Shown here: in pieces, positions 14,265 to 19,770 of the stretch | Position numbering within the stretch: position 1 is the stretch's first letter | How the letters are laid out: each line of letters starts with the position of its first letter | Source: DASQGA01 sp035535315 | GTDB lineage: Bacteria > Actinomycetota > Thermoleophilia > Gaiellales > Gaiellaceae | Length of the DNA stretch: 19,770 nucleotides | Direction of reading: 5' to 3' | Assembly: GCA_035535315.1 (NCBI GenBank) | Contig: DATLQD010000195.1 | Coordinates: 1-19,770, forward strand | Program-made: the position numbers and the translations under genes | The notes under the pieces: generated by a model | Database searches by the model: none | What the model was told of the DNA's origin: nothing | The model's input: only the letters and a program-made list of their open reading frames with translations

Positions 14265-14415
14265 GGTGGTAGGCGTGCCCTCGGGGACGCACCAGACCAA
14301 GTCGGAGGGTGTGATCGATCGCTGCCGAGGCTAGAAGCCTTGGCAAGAGCGAGCGGGCGCTCCGGCGCCGCGTCTGGGTCGCCATCCGAGGGTGCGGTAA
14401 CTGCCGATCGAACAT
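14251..14415 (-). CDS. 54-aa basic ORF between SRPBCC gene and steB, hypothetical
   Basis: Not recognised. The ATG directly follows the SRPBCC stop (TAGATG) and the TAG directly precedes the steB ATG (TAGATG), so the frame fills the gap to the base. It has 54 residues, is Arg-rich near the N-terminus (MATQTRRRSARSLLPRLLAS) with no Cys, and is predicted soluble or weakly amphipathic. By my count about 40 of 54 codons end in G or C, and TTA and CTA occur, which is weaker coding bias than in the neighbours. Its first ten bases equal those of steB (MFD), owing to the 13-bp direct repeat. It may be a real coupled micro-gene, or a 165-bp insertion that by chance keeps an open frame. Confidence 0.4.
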   Translation of the reverse strand: MFDRQLPHPRMATQTRRRSARSLLPRLLASAAIDHTLRLGLVRPRGHAYHRPNI

Positions 14416-14418
14416 CTA
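14406..14418. repeat. 13-bp direct repeat, copy 2 (SRPBCC stop / 54-aa ORF start)
   Basis: GATCGAACATCTA, identical to 14241-14253. Only one arm of the steB palindrome is present here; the sequence beyond the TAG diverges at once (TTTTAG versus ATCTAG on the minus strand). Confidence 0.9.
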
Positions 14419-14844
14419 AAAGGTCGCAGCAGTCTGGCAGAGGTCGTGCAGCCGGGAGAGCGCCTTGCGAGGGGCCGCCTGTGCGCCTTCGAGCCACATG
14501 CGCCAAACGGGTCCCTCGACGTACACGGTGGCCCTCGTCCGGCCCTCGCCGGCGTTCGCGAGTTCGATCCCTGCTGTCAGTCCCTGGGCCACGTCGTGCC
14601 AACGAAGCTCGAGACCGGGGACCACGCGCTCCAGCACGATCGTGCCCTGCCCACCCGGGCGCCGCAGGAACCCCGGGGCCCGGCCGCGCGTGACATCCCA
14701 GCGGGCTCCCTCGGCGAGGCCACGCCGGTCCGGCGTGACCCCGTTGTACCCGGGCCACCAGTCCGGGAGGTGGAACGGCTCCGCCACGAGCGCCCACACA
14801 TCCTGACGGGGAGCGAGAAGCTCTCGCTCCGCCTTCGCGGTCAA
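14416..14844 (-). CDS. SRPBCC superfamily (START-like) protein
   Basis: 142 residues. KAERELLAPRQDVWALVAEPFHLPDWWPGYNGV is the usual opening of the SRPBCC/polyketide-cyclase-like fold (beta strand, helix-grip segment with PFHLPDWWPG). Central strands follow (GTIVLERVVPGLELRWHD...), then the long C-terminal helix APRKALSRLHDLCQTAA. Such proteins hold hydrophobic ligands in a cavity; the ligand is unknown. The start is TTG at 14844, whose TTGA overlaps the TGA of steA, so translation is probably coupled. It separates steA from steB, which I recall as adjacent in mycobacteria and corynebacteria. In this setting a lipid or prenyl-linked ligand is possible, but nothing in the sequence proves it. 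Confidence 0.78.
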   Translation of the reverse strand: MTAKAERELLAPRQDVWALVAEPFHLPDWWPGYNGVTPDRRGLAEGARWDVTRGRAPGFLRRPGGQGTIVLERVVPGLELRWHDVAQGLTAGIELANAGEGRTRATVYVEGPVWRMWLEGAQAAPRKALSRLHDLCQTAATF

Positions 14845-15974
14845 TCGAGGCCGAGCAGCGAGCGAATGCGGCTGCCGAGAAGCGAGATCAAGTGGCGAAG
14901 CTCGGGCGAGGCCGCAACGGCTGTGACCACTGCCGTAAGGCCGGCGAGCCCGAACGCCACTAGCGGCCCGAGCCCCACGCGACTCTGGAAGAGCTTCGAG
15001 ACCCCACGGGCGTCGACGAGCTTCCCGCCGACGCGAAGCCGTGTCACGAATGTCGACGACATGCCGCGGCGGTTCCGTTCCAGGAACTCAACCAGGTTGA
15101 AGTGCGTCCCGACCGCGACGATCAACTCGGCTCCCTTTTCGTACGCGAGCAGCATCGCCACGTCCTCGCTGATCCCGGGCACTGGCACGACGACGGACGA
15201 GAGCCCGAGTTCACCCAGCCGCGCGAGCCCGGGCGCACGCCCGTCGGCGTAGGCGTGGACGACCAACTCGGCCCCGGAGTCGAGCGCCTCGTCGGAGACC
15301 GAGTCCATGTCGCCGACGATCACGTCGGGCTTGTAGCCGGCCTCGATGAGCTTGTCCGCACCCCCGTCTACTGCGACGAGCACGGGCTTGAAATTCCGGA
15401 TGTACGGGCGCACGATCCTGAGGTCGCGAGTGGCGTCGGGCCCGCGTGCAACCACGAGCGCGTGGCGGTCCCGGAAGCGAGTTCGAAGCTGCGGCAACTC
15501 GAGGCCCTGCGCCAGCAGCTTTCCCTCATCCCGGAGAAAGCGCATCGTGTTCTCGGCGAAGCCCTCGAGTGCCTCGGCCACCCGCCCTTCCTGGATGACC
15601 AGAGCATCCTCCAGTTCCCGCACCGTCAGCTCTCGACCAGCCGCGAGCCTGGTGCCGTTTCGGTAGAGGGACGCGCCACGGACGACGAGAGCCTCGCCGT
15701 CGTCCACCTCGTCGAAGAGCTCTGCTCCCGGAGCGTCGATCAGGACGACACCTGCGCGGACCAGGGCGAGCGGGCCTGGATTCGGGTACCTGCCCGACGC
15801 TGAGTCCGCGACATTGAAGACGATGCGGACACCGCTCTCGGCGAGCTCCTCGGCCGAGACCCGATCGAGGTCCGTGTGATCGATGATCGCGATGTCGTCC
15901 GGGCAGAGCCGCTTGACCAGCCGCTTCGTCCGCCGATCGAGGCGTGCGGTACCGGTGAACTCCGTGAACCTCAT
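14841..15974 (-). CDS. steA: SteA, cytokinetic-ring associated protein with TPK-like domain
   Basis: 377 residues. An N-terminal region (FTGTARLDRRTKRLVKRLCPDDIAIIDH, 6-33, and VRIVFNVADSASGRYPNPGP) is followed by a thiamin-pyrophosphokinase-like domain with VAVDGGADKLIEAGYKPDVI (200-219) and GDMDSVSDEAL (221-231). A C-terminal helix at about 333-354 (VGLGPLVAFGLAGLTAVVTA) would anchor it in the membrane. In Corynebacterium the SteA homologue is reported in the cytokinetic ring with SteB and affects cell-wall hydrolysis at the septum. True TPK activity is not expected. The ATG at 15974 is chosen because it precedes FTGTARLDRRTK; 48 more in-frame codons upstream lie inside recN and look like shadow. 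It starts 4 nt after the recN stop and overlaps the SRPBCC gene. Confidence 0.9.
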   Translation of the reverse strand: MRFTEFTGTARLDRRTKRLVKRLCPDDIAIIDHTDLDRVSAEELAESGVRIVFNVADSASGRYPNPGPLALVRAGVVLIDAPGAELFDEVDDGEALVVRGASLYRNGTRLAAGRELTVRELEDALVIQEGRVAEALEGFAENTMRFLRDEGKLLAQGLELPQLRTRFRDRHALVVARGPDATRDLRIVRPYIRNFKPVLVAVDGGADKLIEAGYKPDVIVGDMDSVSDEALDSGAELVVHAYADGRAPGLARLGELGLSSVVVPVPGISEDVAMLLAYEKGAELIVAVGTHFNLVEFLERNRRGMSSTFVTRLRVGGKLVDARGVSKLFQSRVGLGPLVAFGLAGLTAVVTAVAASPELRHLISLLGSRIRSLLGLD

Positions 15975-15978
15975 TCCA

Positions 15979-17613
15979 TCAAAGGGTCGAGAGGAACTCC
16001 GCGCCGCCGAGCATTCGCTCGAGCTCCTCCTTCTTGTCGGAGTCGGCCAGCGCCTCGATGCGCGTATGGGTGGGGTCGCCGGGAACCTTCTCGACCCGAA
16101 AGTGCGTGTCCGCGGCACTTGCGATCTGCGGCAGATGCGTGATCGTCAGCACCTGGGCCCGCTCGGCGATCCGACCGAGGGCCTCCGCGACAGCGTGGGC
16201 TGTTCGACCGCCGACGCCGGCGTCGATCTCGTCGAAGACGATGGTCGGCTCACCCGCTCCTGCATGCGCCACAGTGCGCAGTGCAAGCGCCACGCGCGAG
16301 AGCTCGCCGCCGGAAGCGGTCTCGGCGACCGTGGCGAAGGGCAGGCCCGGGTTCGGGCGGATCTGGAACGAGACCCCGTCGGCGCCCGTTGGCCCGAGGT
16401 CGCGGGGCAGGAGCTCGACCCGGAAGTCGCCCTCGCCCATCGCCAGGCCCTCGAGCGCCTCAGCGACGGCTTTGGAGAACGGCTCCGTCCCCTCGTGCCG
16501 CGCCTCCGAGAGGCTGGCTGCCAGGCTCTGGACGCTTTCCGTGGCCTCGAGAAGCGCCTGCTCCGCGGCCTGAAGGGGATCCTTGCCCTCGTCCAGAGCT
16601 TCGAGCTCGACCCGCGCCGTGTCGGCTCGCGCGAGCAGTTCACCAAGGTCGGTCGCCTGGAAGCGCCGCTTCGCCTCGGCGACCCGGTCGAGCTCCTCCT
16701 CGACGCTCTCGAGGCGCCCGGGCTCGGCCTCGAGAGCATTCAGATAGGAGCGCACGCTCGACGCTGCCTCGCGGAGGCGCAACTCGGCGTCTGCGATCTC
16801 GGCTCCGATCGTGGAGAGCTCCGGCGCCAACCCGGCGACACCTGTGAGCGCCTGCCCGGCGCGTGCCGCCAGCTCGGCGGCCCCCTCCCCTTGATCCGGG
16901 GCCAGGGCCTCCGTCGCTGTGGAAGCAGCGGCGGCGAGGTCGACTGAATGGCGGAGGCGGAGGCGCTCGGCCTGGAGCCGCTCCTCGCTGCCGGCGTCGA
17001 AGCCCTCGGTGCGCTCCACGAGCTGCCGCAACTCGTCGAGGTGGTTTGCGCGCCCTTGCTCCGCCTGGGCAAGCTCGTCCCGGTCCCGCCGGGTCGCCAC
17101 GAGCACACGCCAGGCGCGCGCGAGCTCAGCCCGCCGGCGAAGCTGCTCGTCCCCGATGAAGGCATCGAGTAGGTCGAGCTGGAATGAGGGCTTCGACAGC
17201 CGCCGCTGCTCAAACTGGCCGGACATGGCGAGCAGGCGATCGACGGCGAGTGCGAGCTCCTCGCGCGGCACCGTGCGTCCCCACGCATACGCCCGCGTAC
17301 GTCCGTCGGCGAAGACCCGGCGGGCGGCGACCAGCCCCTCCTCTCCCTCGGGCCGCAGCTCGCGGAGCGCCGCGAGTTCCTCGTCGTCGAGGATGCCCTC
17401 GGGAAGGTCGAGCTCCGCCTCGACGTAGGCCTCGGGCGCCCCAGGGCCGACGTAGCCCGCGTCTCCGCGTGCACCGAGGAGGAGTCCCAACGCCTGCGCG
17501 AGGATCGTCTTCCCGGCGCCGGTCTCGCCCGTAACAGCGTTCAAGCCCGGTCCGAAAGCGAGATCCGCGTCGCGAATGAGGACGAAGTTCTCGATGCGGA
17601 GGGAGCGAAGCAT
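15979..17613 (-). CDS. recN: DNA repair protein RecN
   Basis: SMC-like ATPase that holds broken DNA ends during RecA-dependent double-strand break repair. Complete, 544 residues, slightly below the usual 550-590. The N-terminal Walker A is GETGAGKT (29-36), preceded by LRSLRIENFVLIRDADLAFGPGLNAV-type start sequence. The middle is a long Glu/Ala/Arg-rich coiled coil. The C-terminal half has the ABC signature TASGGELSRVALALR, Walker B PTIVFDEIDAGVGGR and the H-loop region ITHLPQIASAADTHF. The ATG abuts the nadK stop (TAAATG), so translation is coupled. recN next to nadK and tlyA is a widely conserved arrangement. Confidence 0.97.
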   Translation of the reverse strand: MLRSLRIENFVLIRDADLAFGPGLNAVTGETGAGKTILAQALGLLLGARGDAGYVGPGAPEAYVEAELDLPEGILDDEELAALRELRPEGEEGLVAARRVFADGRTRAYAWGRTVPREELALAVDRLLAMSGQFEQRRLSKPSFQLDLLDAFIGDEQLRRRAELARAWRVLVATRRDRDELAQAEQGRANHLDELRQLVERTEGFDAGSEERLQAERLRLRHSVDLAAAASTATEALAPDQGEGAAELAARAGQALTGVAGLAPELSTIGAEIADAELRLREAASSVRSYLNALEAEPGRLESVEEELDRVAEAKRRFQATDLGELLARADTARVELEALDEGKDPLQAAEQALLEATESVQSLAASLSEARHEGTEPFSKAVAEALEGLAMGEGDFRVELLPRDLGPTGADGVSFQIRPNPGLPFATVAETASGGELSRVALALRTVAHAGAGEPTIVFDEIDAGVGGRTAHAVAEALGRIAERAQVLTITHLPQIASAADTHFRVEKVPGDPTHTRIEALADSDKKEELERMLGGAEFLSTL

Positions 17614-18432
17614 TTAGGGGAAGACGTCGTGGTAGCGGGTGAAAAAGCTGACTTCCGGAAGGTGGGCCAGCAGGCTCTTCTCGGAGCCCAGGGCGACCTC
17701 GAGCGTCTCACCCGTCGCCAGCTCGGCACAACCCTGGCCGTCAGCGAGCACGGACACCGAGCTGTCGGCGGTCAGGTTCGAGATCCGAAGGCTAGGCCCT
17801 GTCGGGACGACGATCGGGCGGGCGTGAAGCGAGTGCGGTGCGACAAATGTGATCGCCATCGCTTCGAGCCCCCACATCATCACGGGCCCGCCGTTCGAGA
17901 GGTTGTAGGCGGTCGAGCCCGTGGGCGTCGAGCAGATGATTCCATCGCAGGCCTGGTCGGCGAGCGTCTCGCCGCCGATCTCCCAGCCTAGCTCGATCAT
18001 GCGGCCCGGCCTGGCACTGGTCGCGACGACGTCGTTGACCGCCGTCTGGGTGTCGCCGGCAACTCGGGCCTCGAGAGTGCAGAGGGCCACGACCTCGAAG
18101 TCCCCGGCGAAGACCCGGGGGAGCACGGACTCGAGTTCGTCGCCGGGCGCGCTCGTCAGGAACCCGACGCGCCCGAAGTTGAAGCCGAAGACCGACGTGC
18201 CGCTGCCGAGCTTGGCACGGAGAGCCCGGAGCATCGTCCCATCGCCCCCGAGCGCGATCACGACATCGGCATCCGCCTCCGGTTCGACCAGCTGGATGCC
18301 TCTCTCGGCGGCAACCCGCTCCACGAGCGCCGCGGCGGTCGAATCGATCTCGGGGCGCCCATTCGTCACGACAGCCGCGCGGGCGACCTCACGGGGCGTG
18401 GAATTCACGGTCTCAGCTCGCGTCGACGACAT
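17614..18432 (-). CDS. nadK: NAD kinase
   Basis: Phosphorylates NAD to NADP (ppnK in older naming). Complete, 272 residues from the ATG at 18432. It has the GGDGT motif (62-66) in VIALGGDGTMLRALR, FGFNFGRVGFLTS, the adenine-site NDVV, and the conserved STPTGSTAYNLSNGGP, followed by the C-terminal PLxP-like HARPIVVPTG. The ATG overlaps the end of tlyA by 20 nt and lacks a clear ribosome site. A GTG at 18408, just past the tlyA stop, would give a 264-aa protein and is an equally reasonable start, because the conserved sequence begins only at VARAAVVTN. Confidence 0.96.
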   Translation of the reverse strand: MSSTRAETVNSTPREVARAAVVTNGRPEIDSTAAALVERVAAERGIQLVEPEADADVVIALGGDGTMLRALRAKLGSGTSVFGFNFGRVGFLTSAPGDELESVLPRVFAGDFEVVALCTLEARVAGDTQTAVNDVVATSARPGRMIELGWEIGGETLADQACDGIICSTPTGSTAYNLSNGGPVMMWGLEAMAITFVAPHSLHARPIVVPTGPSLRISNLTADSSVSVLADGQGCAELATGETLEVALGSEKSLLAHLPEVSFFTRYHDVFP

Positions 18433-19132
18433 AGAGGAAGAACTCTCGGTTTCCCTTCGGCCCGGGCAGTCCGGAGTCGACGACTCCTACGACTCGCCCG
18501 CCCCAGTCGGGCACTTGGCGGGCAACTCCGTCCACGATCCGCTGCCGCAGCACCGGATCCCGGATCACTCCACCCTTGCCCACCTCGCCTGGCCCTGCTT
18601 CGAACTGCGGCTTCACGAGGACGAGTGAGCGCCACCCCGGTGCGGCGGTGGCGAGCGCTGGAGGGAATGCCTTGTCGAGCCCGATGAACGATACGTCGCA
18701 GGTGAGGAAGGTGGGTGCGAACGGGAGCTGGTCCGCTCGGAGCGCTCGCACGTTCGTTCGCTCGAGCACCTTGACGCGAGGGTCTTGGCGCAGCTTGGGA
18801 TGTAGCTGCCCGTATCCGACGTCCACGGCGCAGACCCTTGCCGCGCCGGCCTGAAGCAAGCAGTCCGTGAAGCCCCCGGTTGAAGCGCCGACGTCGAGGC
18901 AGTCCTCGCCCGTGACGTCAAGCTCGAAGTGCTCCAGGGCGTTCGCAAGCTTCTCGCCGCCCCTCGACACGAAGCGCGGCGGCGTGTCGACCGCGAGCTC
19001 GGCTGCCTCGTCCACCGGCGTCCCCGCTTTCGTGAATCCGGGCACGCGGCCGGCAAGCACGAGCGCCTGCGCCTGGGAACGGCTCTCGGCCAGGCCGCGC
19101 TCGACGAGGACGACGTCGAGCCTCTTCTTCAT
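18413..19132 (-). CDS. tlyA: TlyA family rRNA 2'-O-methyltransferase / hemolysin A-like
   Basis: S4-domain plus FtsJ-like methyltransferase, 239 residues, complete. In mycobacteria TlyA 2'-O-methylates one cytidine in 16S and one in 23S rRNA, affecting capreomycin sensitivity. The S4 RNA-binding domain is at 3-55 (RLDVVLVERGLAESRSQAQ). The SAM-binding region is CLDVGASTGGFTDCLLQAGA (78-97), with SRGGEKL (56-62) just before it; CDVSFIGL (145-152), VKPQFEAG and a C-terminal Glu (NREFFLYV) supply the remaining family motifs. An AAGGAG that overlaps the stop of the upstream prenyl synthase gene lies 13 nt from the ATG, too far to be ideal; TAGGCT lies 6 nt from the ATG. It begins the conserved tlyA-nadK-recN-steA series. 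Confidence 0.95.
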   Translation of the reverse strand: MKKRLDVVLVERGLAESRSQAQALVLAGRVPGFTKAGTPVDEAAELAVDTPPRFVSRGGEKLANALEHFELDVTGEDCLDVGASTGGFTDCLLQAGAARVCAVDVGYGQLHPKLRQDPRVKVLERTNVRALRADQLPFAPTFLTCDVSFIGLDKAFPPALATAAPGWRSLVLVKPQFEAGPGEVGKGGVIRDPVLRQRIVDGVARQVPDWGGRVVGVVDSGLPGPKGNREFFLYVVDAS

Positions 19133-19138
19133 GGAGGG

Positions 19139-19144
19139 AGCCTA
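19139..19144 (-). promoter_or_regulatory. Putative internal -10 box (TAGGCT) for tlyA
   Basis: TAGGCT on the minus strand, 6 nt before the tlyA ATG, in the 17-nt gap after the prenyl synthase gene. It may provide a secondary, leaderless start inside the operon. Because a ribosome-site-like AAGGAG is nearby, this is less certain than the isolated cases. Confidence 0.35.
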
Positions 19145-19149
19145 GCTCC

Positions 19150-19770
19150 TTAGGCTCGTCTTTCCCTGATGGCTGATACGAGCTCGGCGAGAACGGACGT
19201 GTCACCCGGGAGCGCCTCGAGGCAGGCCCCGACGCGCGCCCTGGCCTCGTCCGCCAACGTGCGTGCTCGCTCGAGCCCGTGGAGTGAAACGTAAGTGACC
19301 TTCCCGGCTGCCTCGTCCTTCCCGGGCGTCTTCCCGAGCTCCTGGGCCGTACCGGTGGCGTCGAGGATGTCGTCCACGATCTGGAAAAGAAGGCCGAGCT
19401 CCTTTCCGAACGCGCCCCATGGCGCTCGCTCGGCGGCAGGCAGTCGGGCCACGGCCGTCGCCATCACGACAGACGCCTCGAGCAGCCGTCCCGTCTTCAG
19501 CTCGTGGAGGTCCCTGAGCTCCTTCTCGTCCACGGACCCGTTCGTGGTCACGTCCAGGTACTGCCCGCCGATCATGCCGAGGGTCGCATTCGTCAACTCG
19601 CGCGCGACATCCGGTTCCGGGTAGCGGAGCGCCAGGCGAAGCGCCTCGGCGAGCAGGGCATCTCCCGCGAGGATCGCCACGTCCTCGCCGAAGCGGACGT
19701 GGGAACTGGGCTGCCCTCGCCTCAGATCGTCGTCGTCGAGCGCGGGCAGGTCGTCGTGGACCAGGCTGAA
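19150..19770 (-). CDS. ispA: Polyprenyl diphosphate synthase (IspA-like), 5' end truncated by window
   Basis: Head-to-tail condensation of IPP with allylic diphosphates, giving farnesyl- or geranylgeranyl-diphosphate. The 206 C-terminal residues are visible; the N-terminus lies past the right edge. The first Asp-rich motif is in LVHDDLPALDDDDLRRGQPS, the two-residue insert (DDxxxxD) pattern of bacterial farnesyl-type synthases, followed by FGEDVAILAGDALLAEAL. GGQYLDV and the lysine in HELKTGRLLEAS come next. The second Asp motif is in LLFQIVDDILDATG, and GKTPGKDEAAGKVTYVSLHG follows. Chain length cannot be fixed without the residues before the first motif. It precedes tlyA by 17 nt, as ispA does in many bacteria. 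Confidence 0.93.
   Translation of the reverse strand, partial: FSLVHDDLPALDDDDLRRGQPSSHVRFGEDVAILAGDALLAEALRLALRYPEPDVARELTNATLGMIGGQYLDVTTNGSVDEKELRDLHELKTGRLLEASVVMATAVARLPAAERAPWGAFGKELGLLFQIVDDILDATGTAQELGKTPGKDEAAGKVTYVSLHGLERARTLADEARARVGACLEALPGDTSVLAELVSAIRERRA

Noticed and set aside
14331..14341. GGCTAGAAGCC hairpin inside the 54-aa ORF as a terminator
   Set aside because: Short stem, 3-nt loop and no T tract on either strand.
13241..14797. 518-residue open frame on the minus strand
   Set aside because: Runs over steB and the start of the glycosyltransferase in another frame; Arg/Gly-rich, no recognisable domain.
15975..16118. 48-codon upstream extension of steA
   Set aside because: Lies within recN and reads as Arg/Ser/Pro-rich shadow sequence; the ATG at 15974 is 4 nt after the recN stop.
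15883..16947. 354-residue open frame on the plus strand inside recN
   Set aside because: Mirror of the RecN coiled-coil region; coding bias belongs to the recN frame.
19133..19149. GGAG-CCTAG-CTCC inverted repeat before tlyA as a terminator
   Set aside because: Only a 4-bp stem and no T run; it is better explained by the ribosome-site-like AAGGAG and the TAGGCT box.

Overview
This window is dense, GC-rich bacterial chromosome (about two thirds G+C by eye) made almost entirely of housekeeping genes. Four things point to an actinobacterium: the minus-strand order tlyA-nadK-recN-steA-(extra)-steB-(extra)-pyrG, which I recall as the order in mycobacteria and corynebacteria; a DUF3866 protein; frequent GTG starts; and a repeated TANNNT box 6-8 nt before start codons, the known mark of leaderless actinobacterial mRNAs. 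A glyQ of the alpha2beta2 glycyl-tRNA synthetase type beside recO is not typical of mainstream Actinobacteria. It suggests a deep-branching group such as Thermoleophilia or Rubrobacteria. That placement is inference.

Left part (1-8335), short transcription units in both directions: glyQ (3' end outside the window) and recO on the minus strand; a glutaredoxin and an MFS exporter on the plus strand; then deoB-pdp-mutM on the minus strand (nucleoside salvage plus oxidised-guanine repair). A 46-aa one-helix membrane ORF diverges from deoB. Alanine dehydrogenase (minus) diverges from a LURP-one-like protein (plus).

Right part (8332-19770), one long minus-strand cluster, read from the right end: prenyl diphosphate synthase (5' end outside) - tlyA - nadK - recN - steA - SRPBCC protein - 54-aa ORF - steB - GT2/MraY-like fusion - pyrG - M20 peptidase - DUF3866. 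Junctions run from a 32-nt overlap to an 18-nt gap, several of them overlapping or abutting, so an operon with translational coupling is likely.

The most unusual region is 12099-15974. There the conserved steA-steB pair, known in Corynebacterium as cytokinetic-ring and cell-wall factors, is interrupted by an SRPBCC protein and a 165-bp unit bounded by 13-bp direct repeats. It is followed by a fusion of a GT-A glycosyltransferase to a shortened polyprenyl-phosphate sugar-phosphate transferase. This may be an envelope-glycan module tied to cell division. I saw no tRNA, rRNA, CRISPR array, insertion sequence or phage gene. Apart from the 102-bp ald/LURP spacer and the 61-bp recO/glutaredoxin spacer, there is almost no non-coding DNA.
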